Positions 48,475-58,326 are shown, numbered from the stretch's first letter. The stretch is DNA of 64,000 nucleotides from Kryptolebias marmoratus (GCF_001649575.2 NC_051435.1:2853647-2917646), one strand, 5' to 3'. The notes: generated by a model not told the origin, from the letters alone. Made by a program: numbers and translations.

Positions 48475-49764
48475 AAAGCCAAAGTTTGTGACGTAATGCA
48501 AAAATAACTGGTACGTATTCCCACCAAGATGTTTCAGGAGCTCATTCATGTTACAGAAACCTCCTGATCTGTTTTCACAGACTCACTTTACATCACTGCA
48601 CCATCGGACTGGTAATGTCTGCTCACATCTGATCTTTGGCCACCAGCTTTAAAACAAACAGTCCAAATACACTGAATTTGGGTCTGCTAAGGAAATATGA
48701 AACCATTTTCTCATCTTCTTTCTTAATGAATAAACTTCAATCATCCTGTTTGAAAAGTTGACCACTTCATTTTTGATGTGCAGCAGAAAGGAGGTCTCTA
48801 AAAATGTTACAAAGTTAAACTGATTAATATTGAATCACCGAGTAAAACAACACTGTTGGTACATCATCATTTTAAGTTCACACTCCTTTGGTAAAACGTA
48901 ACATTCATCCATCCTGCCAGCACAAATACTCTCCTGCATCTTTAATACCAAATCTCTATGAGTTTCTGGTTATATAATTCAACACATCTGTGAAAAATAC
49001 ACAATAAGATGAGAAAATAAAAGCACATCTGAATCTGTTGACCTACAATCATTACCATTTATAGCAGTTTAAGATGAGAATCTTGTGTGCAATCAACAGA
49101 TAATAAATATAAAGTAGAAAAATAAAAAGATTGGAATCCAGTTTGCTAATATATCTAAAATCACAATAATAAAACATACTAGTACTAAGGGTATCAAACA
49201 CCTAATAAATTACAGGAAAAGCCCTCTCGAAGTGGCTTTCGTGTCTCCTGGGATTTTGGCTTCAAGTACATTTAAAGAGTATTTTGTGTCGCATCGAGGC
49301 TTGAACAAAAAGGGATCGTTTTCCCGTTAAAAGTGCTCGTTTCTTTAAGTCTGTACGGAAAAGAAAAGGACGCCTCCGCTCCTCGTTTACACATTACTGC
49401 AGCTTCAAGACAAAAAGGCAGAACAGGGAAAAGGCAGCTAAAACTACAGGCAGTGTCCGTCAGTCTGAACAGTTCACATTTTGTGCTACGTGTCACCATC
49501 ATAATTGCACGTTTGCCCATAACCTGCAAAATAATTAAAGGGATTTTCAGGTGATGCATTTTGCAAGATTAGCGTAGTCCATTTCAGGTGTGCAGTCACA
49601 GCTACTTCCTGGGCTCTAACACTTCCACCGGAACAAACAAAAGGTAAAAAAATGACCATCAGAGAAGCTCCTGTCGCGCCGTTCACAGCCACCCTGCGAC
49701 TCTGAGGCTTTTGTGCTTTGACTGGTCAGAGCTGCACCGTTATCGCTACGGTCCGCTTTTCAAT

Positions 49765-49842
49765 TTACACCAGCATGTGGATCTCGTTGTACTCGTCTCG
49801 TCCGTCCTCGTCGAAGTTGGGAGAGTCCTCGTCGCAGTCCAG
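49765..49842 (-). CDS. slc4a2: slc4a2 last coding exon (C-terminal tail, stop)
   Basis: Encodes LDCDEDSPNFDEDGRDEY and NEIHMLV, then TAA. It is the cytoplasmic C-terminal tail. An acidic LDxxE-type cluster here corresponds to the carbonic anhydrase II-binding site proposed for anion exchangers. Phase 0; acceptor ttccacag. Confidence 0.94.
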   Translation of the reverse strand: MDCDEDSPNFDEDGRDEYNEIHMLV

Positions 49843-50801
49843 CTGTGGAAGCACAAATTATCTGTGGTTATTTAGACTGAAAGTATAAACGCAGCGTAAA
49901 TAAACAAACAAAATCATCTTTTCATCAACAAAATCAAATCATCTACTAATTTATTCCAGATTATAACAGAAGAGCTTGTTTTCAGATGTAATAACTGTAC
50001 ATTTATGCTACGTATTCAAAAGCTAAATGGTGTGAAATCTGCTTTTTATTCATTTATTTATTATTTTTTGTCCTAAGCTAAAAAAAGTTATGCACTTAGC
50101 TTGGTGTTTAAGTAAAGGAAGCAGGTACGAAAGAAAACCAATAGTTAATTGTTAGCAAACGAGCTTGATTGGTTCAAAATGGCTCCCTTAATTAGTAAAG
50201 AATGGCTCACTTCATTAGCCAACAATAACCCTCTTAGTTAACTTAAAACTGGTCACGTAAAAATCCAACAGTGGTTCACTTAATTAGCAAAGAATGGTTT
50301 GCTTAATTAGCTAACTCTGGCCTGCTTAATTAGCCCGAAGTGACTTGTTAAGTTAGCAAACAGTGTCTCGCTTAGTTAAACAATTTCTTCATCAATTAAT
50401 TTCACATAATGAGGTTAATAAACACAATCTCATTGCTTGCGGCTAATTATCATAAATGTGGAGCCGCAAAGAAGAATAATCAATAAAAATATCAAGTTAT
50501 TAGTTATTATAAACAGTTTTTGTTTACTGTAAGCTGATTTAGATTCAGTTTTTATCTTTATTTTGCAGCTCCAGAAGCTTTCGAGCCCTTTGAATGATAT
50601 AAAAAGATATAAAATCAGGAGGTAGGTGTAATCCCAGAACAGAAAACCATCAGAGAAGTTCATCTGCAGCATTCCTGCTATAATTAAACAGATATATAAA
50701 CTTGTCAGCATCCGTCTTGTAATAAATTTGCAGATAAACGGAGGCGAAGCGGGACAAGATGATTGTGGCGAAGTCTCAAACGTCCTGCCGCCGAGACGTA
50801 C
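49843..50801 (-). other. slc4a2: slc4a2 intron with 23-bp-period tandem array
   Basis: The last intron, 959 bp, phase 0. Most of its left half is AT-rich, and 50178-50381 is a diverged tandem array of about nine 23-bp units. The donor on minus is gtacgt. Confidence 0.85.
50178..50381. repeat. diverged 23-bp tandem repeat (about 9 units)
   Basis: Units line up at 50178, 50201, 50224, 50249, 50270, 50293, 50316, 50339 and 50362. Seven fit a 23-bp step and the third and fourth (25 and 21 bp) add up to two steps; the last is cut short. A typical unit is AGTGGTTCACTTAATTAGC plus AAAG. The CTTAATTAG core, similar to a homeodomain TAATTA site, is kept in several units. Confidence 0.8.
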
Positions 50802-50975
50802 CGCCTGGAGCTCGCGTTCCTCAAAAACCCTGGAGAGGACGAGGCGGCGCAGCGGCACGGTCATGATGAGGATGAAGGGGAAGGCGAGGGAGACCACGGT
50901 GGACTTCACCACCCACAGCGCCACGATGCACGCCAGCTGGATGATGGTGAACATGTTCATCCGCCACGTCCTCAC
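50802..50975 (-). CDS. slc4a2: slc4a2 exon, final transmembrane helices
   Basis: Encodes 58 residues, phase 0 both sides, starting VRTWRMNMFTIIQLACIV and including LWVVKSTVVSLAFPF, MTVPLRRLVLSRVF and ERELQA. WVVKST and SLAFPF are conserved in AE-type exchangers (last membrane spans), and RELQA followed by LD in the next exon is AE2-like. Confidence 0.95.
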
Positions 50976-51996
50976 CTGGAACAACACGTTAACTTTAAGA
51001 CTTTTAAAAACATTTCTAAAATCATTCTCCGCTAATAAAAACAGACGGTTACACGTTTTGTCTCCATCTAGTGGAAATTTCAGTCTCTTCTGTTGATCCT
51101 TTACATATTCTAAAAGAATCACTAATCTGGTTTAAATAAACGACAATAACAACATGTAAACACTCATCAGTTACAAATACTTTAACAAGGTGTCTGCCTG
51201 TTAGCAAAATATCTCATGAACCATTTGGTGAATTCTACTGTAATTTACAGAAAGCAATAATTCGATATATCCCATATACAACTAGATTCAAGAAAATGAC
51301 CTTAGAAATCAGAAAACAGGCTATAATTCAGTCAATTTTACAAATATTTGGTGTCGTTGTAGCTGAGAGTCGTTCACATCTCATGTGCTGAGCGTAAGAT
51401 GATAAAAAATCCTGAAAAACATTATTTTAAGGTTTTATCACGACGTCTTTTCTCAGCGTAAGTTTGGCGTGAATGGCGGCCGGCGATATGAATTCCTAGG
51501 CCTTTAATTAGTTAATTGTTTCACAAAATGAGGTAAGGTGGAAAACAACACTATGATGCTGAGAAAACCTTTAAATTTAAATAGGTTCTTATCTAAAACA
51601 CGTGCAGCCTGAATTTCAACGACAGAAATGACATTTTCTGTGAAAATGCAGCTTAAAAAATGTTTTTTAAGGAATTTAAGGAATCTCAGTTTATTCTTTG
51701 ACATCTGGAAAATATTTGCAAATAAAGCTGAATATTTTGAAAAGCATAAAAGTTACAAAAACCAAAAGTAGTGACATTCATCTCCTGAATGAGCTGAACG
51801 TTTTGATATATGAACGGAGAAAATAACAAAGTCTGCAGAAGAAAATCAGTAAAACCGAAGTCAAACTGAAGAACAGGAGTTTAATCTGTGATTTTTCCAG
51901 TAAACATGTTGAAGTTTAGTTGAAGAAACAGAGAAAGTCTCCGAGTCTTCAGCCTGTTTCTGTAAAGTCAGCGCCGCCGACAGGGCCGAGGCTTAC
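50976..51996 (-). other. slc4a2: slc4a2 intron with a family-A repeat
   Basis: A phase-0 intron of 1021 bp. About 310 bp (51190-51500) is a plus-oriented copy of repeat family A, antisense to the gene. Nothing else recognised. Confidence 0.85.
51190..51500 (+). repeat. repeat family A copy in slc4a2 intron
   Basis: CCTGTTAGCAAAATATCTCA, then TAGCTGAGAGTCG and a right end GCGATATGAATTCC. Confidence 0.7.
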
Positions 51997-52166
51997 CTTG
52001 GTGACGTAGGTGTGGTCGGGGTGGTGCTTGGCGGGGGTGACCATGAGCGTGATGCGTTCGTACAGCTGGATGCCCGTCAGAGACGTGACCCCCATGTACA
52101 GGAAGATGCCGAAGAGAACGGCCAGAGGGATGAGGCGCAGCACGTCCGTCATCACGATGGACAAAC
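51997..52166 (-). CDS. slc4a2: slc4a2 exon, late membrane domain
   Basis: Encodes [19 protein letters not shown], then [18 protein letters not shown] and [30 protein letters not shown] and KHHPD are hallmark SLC4A segments. LSIVM is the AE2 form (AE3 has LSIVI). It starts in phase 1 and ends in phase 0 at AAG/gtaagc. Confidence 0.95.
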
Positions 52167-52559
52167 CTGAAACACGATGACTTTAGGACAGGGGTGTCAA
52201 ACTCCATTCCTCGGGGTCGCTCTCCTGCATGTTTTAGATGCGTTCTTGCTTTAAAACACCTGGTTTAAATGGATGACTTGTTGCCGTGCTCCTGGAGAAC
52301 CTGATGATTTGGTGAGGAGGTGATTAAACCGTCTGAATCAGGTGTGTTGGAGCAGAAACACCTAAAACGTCCAGGACAGCGGAGCCTCGAGGTCTGGAGT
52401 TTGACCCCCTGAAACTCTTTCTTTCAGATGATCCACTATGATTTGATCCAAGAGGATCATTGCCCACCAGGATGAAGGGATGCATGTCAGGTTTTCCTCT
52501 ATAATACAGCTTGACTGCAGCTTTTCAGAGACAAAGACTGAGAGGAGCAGTCCTCTTAC
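52167..52559 (-). other. slc4a2: slc4a2 intron largely made of a MITE
   Basis: A 393-bp phase-1 intron. A palindromic hAT-type MITE (52189-52411) fills more than half of it and starts 22 bp from the neighbouring exon. Confidence 0.85.
52189..52411. mobile_element. palindromic hAT-type MITE in slc4a2 intron
   Basis: Begins CAGGGGTGTCAAACTCC and ends GGAGTTTGACCCCCTG. Closely related to the copy at 42986. Confidence 0.75.
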
Positions 52560-52813
52560 CTACGAGCACGGCCACCAGCAGCCCCGTCAGCCTCTGCTCC
52601 TTCACCTCCTGGATCATGGGCTTCTCCCCAGGAGCCGTGGCCTTGCTCATGACGGTGAGCGCGTTGACGTGGGTGACGGACCGGACTGTGGCCGCGGTGA
52701 GCCATGGCAGGCCGAAGAGCGGGCAGACGGCCCCGAGGATGACGATGAGCAGGAGATCCAGGTGGAAACCCGAGCCTTTGATGAGGCGACGCTCCTTTTT
52801 ACTGACGATCAGT
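52560..52813 (-). CDS. slc4a2: slc4a2 exon, re-entrant/core membrane segment
   Basis: Encodes [37 protein letters not shown] and NALTVMSK to [33 protein letters not shown] and HVNALTVM are the most conserved AE membrane motifs. It begins in phase 2 and ends in phase 1. Confidence 0.96.
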
Positions 52814-52903
52814 CTGACGGAGAGGAGAAACACGGAATCACCCAAAAACTATTCATCCAAACTTTTACAGAAGTGGGGTTCTATACAGTCATGAGAAACG
52901 TAC
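52814..52903 (-). other. slc4a2: short slc4a2 intron
   Basis: A 90-bp phase-2 intron (donor gtacgt, acceptor ctccgtcag). Confidence 0.9.
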
Positions 52904-53070
52904 GAAGTGATCTGGGTTTCCATGAAAATGAGAATGAAGACAAGCAGCGCCGGAACTACAGAAGCTCCCATCATCCAGGTGGGAAACGGCTGCTTGTCTC
53001 CAAAAGGACTGATCAACCAGCTCCTCTTCTCCGGAGACGTGACTGAAAAGCCTGAAGGAACGTTCAGTTT
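52904..53070 (-). CDS. slc4a2: slc4a2 exon, proton/sulfate-coupling glutamate segment
   Basis: Encodes KLNVPSGFSVTSPEKRSWL to VFILIFMETQITS. The glutamate of FMETQIT aligns with Glu681 of human AE1, the residue at the anion translocation site that couples protons to sulfate transport. Begins in phase 0, ends in phase 2. Confidence 0.95.
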
Positions 53071-53151
53071 CTGAAGGGGAGAAAAAACAAACACATCATC
53101 TCGTTTAAGTGCAGGAAAACGTTTATAAAATGCACCTGAACGTGAAGCTAC
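53071..53151 (-). other. slc4a2: short slc4a2 intron
   Basis: An 81-bp phase-0 intron with donor gtagct and acceptor ccccttcag. Confidence 0.88.
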
Positions 53152-53241
53152 CTGTGTGTACGTGTCAGTGATGCCGTAATCCACAAGAACAGAAACTAAG
53201 ATTGAGATGGGGATGCCAAAGTCACCGATGATTCTTCTGGC
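53152..53241 (-). CDS. slc4a2: slc4a2 exon, 30 residues
   Basis: Encodes ARRIIGDFGIPISILVSVLV and DYGITDTYTQ, phase 0 on both sides. RRIIGDFGIPISI is the AE2 form (AE3: RRVIGDFGVPIAI). Confidence 0.95.
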
Positions 53242-53685
53242 CTGAAAATAGTGAGAAACCGAAATGTTACACCGTTCAGCACAAACTATCAGACTAATTA
53301 AACACTCGACAATATTTGGTCCTTTGTATAAAAGAAGTGGCTGCGTCACCAGGGTCTGTCCAGTTTCTGGACTGGAGGTCCAACTTTAAAAGAGTCTCCT
53401 GTTCAAATCTGAAGCCAGAATGTCCATTTTTAGGTGCTGCCATGTCGTATTTTTGGAACCAGAGGCAATTCAGCAATAAGTAAACAATAATTAAATGTAT
53501 TTAATGATAAAAGATGCAGGATTCAAAGTGTTTTTTAATCCAATCAAGACTGCACCTTGAAGGAGAATAAAAATAAAACATGTTTTTGGTCATTTTTGGT
53601 TGAAAAAAAAATCAAAATTCCACATCCTGCTTTAAAATACTCCACAGACAGCCTGAAGTTAACGGTTTAAAATGGAAATAATTAC
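53242..53685 (-). other. slc4a2: slc4a2 intron
   Basis: A phase-0 intron of 444 bp; AT-rich; nothing recognised in it. Confidence 0.85.
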
Positions 53686-53877
53686 CTTGCCGCCCAAAAA
53701 ACGACTGTTTCTAAATTTCCGGAGGAAGAATGCGACAAAGAAAGTCCCCATCATGAGGACCAGAGACAGCAGAGCCGTGTTGGGCTGGTTGAGGACCGGA
53801 TTGTCGAAACTCCGAAAGTCGTCGGCTCCACTCGGGTCGGTAGGGTAAACCGCCATCAAAGGGTGCTCCTTAAACAC
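53686..53877 (-). CDS. slc4a2: slc4a2 exon, extracellular loop and following helix
   Basis: Encodes 64 residues, from VFKEHPLMAVYPTDPSG through NQPNTALLSLVLMMGTFF to FFLRKFRNSRFLGGK. The extracellular loop is short and has no N-X-S/T glycosylation site, unlike mammalian AE2, whose loop is longer and glycosylated. Phase 0 at both ends. Confidence 0.95.
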
Positions 53878-54077
53878 CTGCAGACAAAACACCCTTACTT
53901 CTGATTGTCTGGGCTTCTCACAGACGCAGCAACAAGACTTCATGAGAAAAGTTAGGATGCAGAGGAAGTCAGTGAGGGTTTGGGTGAGAGATGAGATCTG
54001 AGCCATAAATAAAGCACCTTCTAAGTATTTTATCATAATAATAATAAAGAAACAGATATTAGGAGGCGGGTCAGTAC
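53878..54077 (-). other. slc4a2: slc4a2 intron
   Basis: A 200-bp phase-0 intron without recognised features. Confidence 0.88.
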
Positions 54078-54272
54078 CTTGACGAGCTTAGAAAAAGTCT
54101 CGTAGATAAAAATGAGAGAAATGAGGAAAGCAAAAATCTCCTGGGTGAAGGGAGAGATGTAGCGCACGAGGAAGCTTCCCTCTGCAGCCACGATCACCAG
54201 GACGATGACAATGAGCCAGAACCCGATCCACACCCGACCCGTCAGGTACTCGAAGTTATAGGCCTGACAGAA
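54078..54272 (-). CDS. slc4a2: slc4a2 exon, membrane helices
   Basis: Encodes 65 residues: [38 protein letters not shown] and [49 protein letters not shown] sequence is near-invariant in AE1-3. Phase 0 both sides. Confidence 0.96.
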
Positions 54273-54351
54273 CTGAGACACCAGACGTTTCAGAGACCAG
54301 GCAGAAGGTGACGAGCAGCACGTAAGGGACAGTGCATGTTCTGATGAGCAC
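54273..54351 (-). other. slc4a2: short slc4a2 intron
   Basis: A 79-bp phase-0 intron (donor gtgctc, acceptor ggtgtctcag). The open frame runs some way into it from the upstream exon, but the AE alignment requires splicing here. Confidence 0.88.
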
Positions 54352-54500
54352 CTTATAGAAGGCCTCTTCAAAAACCAGCAAAGGTCCGGAGAAGCCAATG
54401 ATGAGCAGCGGCTGACCAGCGAACAGAGAGAAGATGACCCCGAGAGTCGCCGTTGAAACGATGAGCTCAGTCACGCCCATCAAGCCCTCCGTTTTCTCTC
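54352..54500 (-). CDS. slc4a2: slc4a2 exon, early membrane helices
   Basis: Encodes [38 protein letters not shown] and [23 protein letters not shown] is a core AE motif, and EKTEGLMGV is the AE2 form. Starts in phase 1, ends in phase 0. Confidence 0.96.
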
Positions 54501-54583
54501 CTGTGTGGGGGAAAAACACCTGTCATGACTCAGAACATCAACTGAACGTGCTTTTCTTTATCGGCGTTCGTGGTTCGTGGTAC
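54501..54583 (-). other. slc4a2: short slc4a2 intron
   Basis: An 83-bp phase-1 intron with donor gtacca and acceptor cccacacag. Confidence 0.9.
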
Positions 54584-54797
54584 CCAGCAGGCCTCCGAAG
54601 GTAATCGTAGGCGACAGAGCGGCGAAATAAATAAAGATGACGGCAGCGATGCACTGCATATCCAGGGCGTCTTTCAGGTCGCTGACGTAGTGTGGATAGC
54701 GCCGGCGGATGTCGTGGATCAGGCCTCCGAAGGGGATTCCTGAACGCTGTAAAGGGTCCACCTCCTGTTCTCCTTCCTCCTCCTCCTCCGGGCTCAC
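54584..54797 (-). CDS. slc4a2: slc4a2 exon, entry into the membrane domain
   Basis: Encodes an acidic run ([17 protein letters not shown]), then [18 protein letters not shown] and [19 protein letters not shown]. This is the junction of cytoplasmic domain and first membrane helix. Acceptor choice: using AG/GTGAGC keeps phase 0 with the upstream donor, while the AG two bases earlier would put a stop in frame. Confidence 0.93.
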
Positions 54798-55130
54798 CTC
54801 TGAAAGGAGGGATTATCACAGATTACAGTTTTAAAAACAATCAAATCAAATCAAGCAGGAGCCTTTGGACTGCAGAAATGTATTGTGTCTGCAGCCTCGT
54901 TTACTTTAAGTGCATTAAATGTTACTTCATCTAAAGATTCATACAGCTGGAGGGCCTTCATCCTGCAGGTTTTAGGTGTTTCTCTGCTTTGACACACCTG
55001 ATTTGGATGACTGAGTGATTAACAGGCTGCTGCAGAACTTAAAGACCTGCTAAGGAGCAGAGAAACATCTAAAACCTGCAGGATGGAGGCCCTCCAGGAC
55101 CAGGATTGGACACCCCTGATCTAAAGCCAC
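54798..55130 (-). other. slc4a2: slc4a2 intron carrying a MITE with target-site duplication
   Basis: A 333-bp phase-0 intron, donor gtggct. A palindromic MITE (54937-55118) with an 8-bp direct repeat ATCTAAAG accounts for over half of it. Confidence 0.9.
54937..55118. mobile_element. palindromic hAT-type MITE with 8-bp target duplication
   Basis: Right end GGATTGGACACCCCTG; left end worn. ATCTAAAG directly repeated at 54929-54936 and 55119-55126 marks the insertion. Confidence 0.85.
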
Positions 55131-55385
55131 CTCAAACTCTTGGTAAGTCTTTTTTTGAGGTTCACCTTTGTTGTCCTGCTCCACTGCAGACACAGGGTGG
55201 TACTTCTTCCCGTCTCGCTCTTTTCTCTTGCGCAGCAGCTGCTTCTGGAAGTCAGCCACCGTCTTCAGCAGGTCTTTGCCCTCCACGTCCGAAGGCGGAA
55301 TGACGATGCTGCAGTCCAGGAATTCATTGATGCCATTCAGGAGGTCCTGCCTGTCGTCTGCAAAGTAGGCCACCTCGTGGAAGTT
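55131..55385 (-). CDS. slc4a2: slc4a2 exon, cytoplasmic domain end
   Basis: Encodes 85 residues: NFHEVAYFADDRQDLLNGIN, EFLDCSIVIPPSDVEGKDLL and FQKQLLRKRKERDG to KTYQEFE. FHE.AY.ADDR and IPPS.VEG are conserved in the band-3 cytoplasmic domain, including its dimerisation arm. The tail after RKRKERDG is variable linker. Phase 0 at both ends. Confidence 0.95.
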
Positions 55386-55650
55386 CTGCAACAACACAAG
55401 CGGGTCTGAGAAAGGAAATCCTAAAAAAAGCTGTCGTTTTTACTCAGAATGTGTCTGCTTTGGTTTCAAACCCAACAATATTCAAGCTTCTTCAAAGTGC
55501 ATCCTATTTTGCAGGAGACTATCTAATAGTTTTGTCTTTTAATTAAGAATTAAATGTAAAGATGTCACAAAATGTAGCATCAGAGCGAAGCCACAGAAAT
55601 GGAGATGAGCCTTGGAGTAACAAGGGTTCAGGAGGTTATTTCTTATCTAC
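55386..55650 (-). other. slc4a2: slc4a2 intron
   Basis: A 265-bp phase-0 intron, AT-rich, nothing recognised. Confidence 0.88.
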
Positions 55651-55835
55651 CTTGTCAGACATTAGAGTGGCGAAGGAGCGTCCGATCTCATGGTAGTCCA
55701 CATTGGACTGGCTGGGTCCAAGCAGGACAAAAATAAACCGAACCGGAACGGGGACCTCGAGTACGGACTCCAGGAGGACGGCTTCATTCAGCCTTACGAA
55801 GGCCATGGCCGGCTGCTCCAGAAATTCAACACAAC
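55651..55835 (-). CDS. slc4a2: slc4a2 exon, band-3 cytoplasmic core
   Basis: Encodes [35 protein letters not shown] and [16 protein letters not shown]. [25 protein letters not shown] matches AE2 closely; AE3 differs (SRPTMAFVRLREAV). Starts in phase 1, ends in phase 0. Confidence 0.96.
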
Positions 55836-56644
55836 CTGAAAAGAAAAAAAACACAGTTTAGAGAATTACTGAAAAAAAGGACACCAATTACCATACCGTT
55901 ACAGAGGAGTGTCTCTCAAATATTTAATATTTAAAGGATTTTAGTTGTGTGAAAGTTTAATTCGCTCACATTCTCCTTAAACGTGGCACCTCACTGATGG
56001 AAGAAGTTGGCGAAAGTCTGTGAATTTTTCATTGCAGTCTTACAGATCTGAGTGTTTCAAGTGACCAGTTTTTGGAAATCACGGCTTCTTTTTGTGCTCT
56101 TGCAAACCTGCATTCTTGGCCGTGCACATTGTTTTATTGCCCACCTCTGCTAAGTTTGTATTATGATTTAATCTGCTTATACCTTTGTAGGAAAATACGC
56201 AGATTAGGAGCATTTGTAAACAATTATTATTTATCATCAGCATCGTTTTTAGACCTGGATGTCGGATTGTTTTCTGCTCACATGCAGGAGTCAAAATCCA
56301 GCTCTTTGAGGTCTTGGAACAAGTTGGAGACGCCCACAACGACTGAATATTGTGAGAGGGAAGTTTAAAAGTCAGGCGACAGGGCTGGGTGCCTCTGTGA
56401 CTCATGAGGAAGCTGAGAACCCTGGAAACGTTGCAGGACATTCTGGAAATGTCCCCATGAGTCCCGTTCACCAATGACTCGCAGCCCAGTGAGATACTGA
56501 CACAAAAAAACCCCCAGAAATGTATTTCAATTTCAATACCACCTAATATACTGTAATATATACTGTGTAGTGCACTGAAACCCTAAAATATCAAGATTTT
56601 TACTGAGGGAAGTGCCACATCTGTACTTAAGGTGCTACAGCTAG

Positions 56645-56662
56645 CTGCTGCTGCTGCTGCTG
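56645..56662. repeat. CTG trinucleotide run
   Basis: (CTG)6 on plus, CAG on the slc4a2 sense strand, intronic. Confidence 0.9.
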
Positions 56663-56689
56663 ATGTTTGTGCTTGTAAATAACTGTGTA

Positions 56690-56843
56690 ATATAAAAGTC
56701 CAGGAAGCTGTTTTATGACGGCTCGTCATTCTGGACAGAATCAAAGTATTTCTTCAAACTGAGGTCGTTGAAAGCGTTTATCTGCAGCAGGTAAGACATT
56801 GTTCATAACTTTTCCACAGAGCTCCACCTCAAAAGACACGAAA
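56690..56843 (+). repeat. repeat family B copy beside an slc4a2 exon
   Basis: CAAACTGAGGTCGTTGAAAG, CTGCAGCAGGTAAGACATTG and AACTTTTCCACAGAGCTCC. It runs opposite to slc4a2 and ends about 20 bp from the exon at 56865. Confidence 0.7.
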
Positions 56844-56864
56844 GTCTTTCTCTGATCTGCTTAC

Positions 56865-56970
56865 CGACTAAAACAATGACGGCTTCTGCGTCTTTGGGGA
56901 TCTTGGCGAGCAGTTTCAGGGATCTGGCGGCAGCTGGATGATGCTCGGGAGGCAGAGGGTGGAGAGATTT
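56865..56970 (-). CDS. slc4a2: slc4a2 exon, cytoplasmic domain
   Basis: Encodes KSLHPLPPEHHPAAARSLKL and LAKIPKDAEAVIVLVG. The SLKLL.KIP.DAEA.VVLVG segment is the start of the second half of the band-3 cytoplasmic fold. Starts in phase 0, ends in phase 1 (donor gtaagc). Confidence 0.93.
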
Positions 56971-57109
56971 CTTGGAGGAGAAACACAAAGATTACTCACC
57001 GTACTGGCCCGACCGACGTGACGTTACACAATAACAGCGAGTTAGACCGAATAATGTGAAATTCATATGTAATCTGAGGTCTCTGCACAGTTTATATTAA
57101 ACTGCACAG

Positions 57110-58200
57110 ATGTACAAGGTTTTGTTTAAAGAGGTTGTTTTAATGGGACAAAGTTTGACGCCACGGGGGGACATTAAGCTTTCACAGTTAACATATCAAG
57201 AAGTTTTAACTGGAAGCACCTGTGGGCCGGCTGAGGGTGTAATTCAACACATGTGGCACCGGGAGGCTCATTGTCTCCGACTTCATGAAGTACCTACACA
57301 TCTGAGCTCATGGAGAACAATCCAAGAGCCGCGGACATTACATCATAATAAAATCTACGCTAACTGGTGGTTTTTAAATATTACTGCAAGCCGTAAACGA
57401 GAACGGGACAGATCAGAATTGCTTTTATCTCCGTCCATTCAGATTCCTGAGTTCAAGTTTCTTGGTGCACTTTAATCAAAGCTGGTTAATCACCATCTTT
57501 GTGTTCCCTTCCTGGACAGACTCATCTACGTCACCGCTTCTCAACGCTGAGACTCGTTGTCTGTCAGGAACCCTGTTGCAGATGGTATTCTAAAAAAAAT
57601 GGGCTAATAAGGGAATCAAAACGGTGGAGGACCTTGACTTTCAACAATTATCTTCCAAGTTCAATTTGCCACAAAACAACTTCTTTAAATTCCTTTAAAT
57701 CAGACACTGGGTTCAAGTTAACTCAACTAACTTCCGACATATACCTAATGATCCCGCCTCGAGAGATACCTGCAGGATACCAACCCATTGCATATGCTTT
57801 GGGCTTGCCCTCGCTTCGAAGACTTTTGGAGGTTTGTCATAGCCACTGTTTCAGACATTATAGAGACTGACACTCCACGAGACCCAAGGATCTGGTTACA
57901 TGGAGATGTTAATATGCTTAATATGACTGAACATAAGAAATACTTTGCTATTCTTTTAAATTGGAAGTCAGAAAACACTCCGTCACAAAAACACTGGCTA
58001 AATGAGCTTTCATCATATTGCACTCCAGAGAAAATCTTGTACAATGTAAGGAGAAAGCCTGCAACCTTTGATAGAATATGGAGCTCTTTCCTGCTTTCCT
58101 TTCCCTCTTTTAACCCTCCTACTTAAGTATATAGTTTTTTATTTCCTTCAAATGATAGATTTCCCGTTTTGTCTCTTGTCTACCTTTAATATTTAAGATT
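57110..58200 (+). mobile_element. Tx1/L1-like LINE 3' fragment
   Basis: Frame 57788-58126 reads HMLWACPRFEDFWRFV, then FAILLNWKSENTPSQKHWL and EKILYNVRRKPATFDRIW: the typical C-terminal end of Tx1-clade fish LINE ORF2. Upstream pieces (57110-57475, 57499-57870) belong to the same ORF with frame breaks. It lies antisense to slc4a2. Confidence 0.8.
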
Positions 58201-58326
58201 TCGCAAAGGGCTAGATGTTAAGTTGGATGTTGGGTACAGTAGCATTCCGGGGTGAGTTGGGGGAGAAAGAGGGTCGGGTGGGATGTGTGGTAAATGTTCT
58301 TTTTTCTGTTAACATTGTAAAACATT

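Larger units (their letters stand above)
43745..49764. other. convergent intergenic region and probable slc4a2 3' UTR
   Basis: Lies between the 3' ends of ramp (plus) and slc4a2 (minus). No exon found. It contains palindromic hAT-type MITEs at 44144-44354, 47824-48014 and 48290-48474 and a family-B fragment near 44640. The rest is AT-rich. The part next to 49765 must be the slc4a2 3' UTR, but several TTTATT sites are possible and I cannot choose the end. Confidence 0.6.
55836..56864 (-). other. slc4a2: slc4a2 intron with a family-B repeat
   Basis: A 1029-bp phase-1 intron. A CTG/CAG run is at 56645-56662. A plus-oriented family-B repeat (about 56690-56843) ends roughly 20 bp from the neighbouring exon's donor. 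Confidence 0.85.

Noticed and set aside
52480..53046. 188-codon plus-strand frame over slc4a2 exons
   Set aside because: It is the antisense shadow of two conserved slc4a2 exons; the minus-strand reading is the real one.
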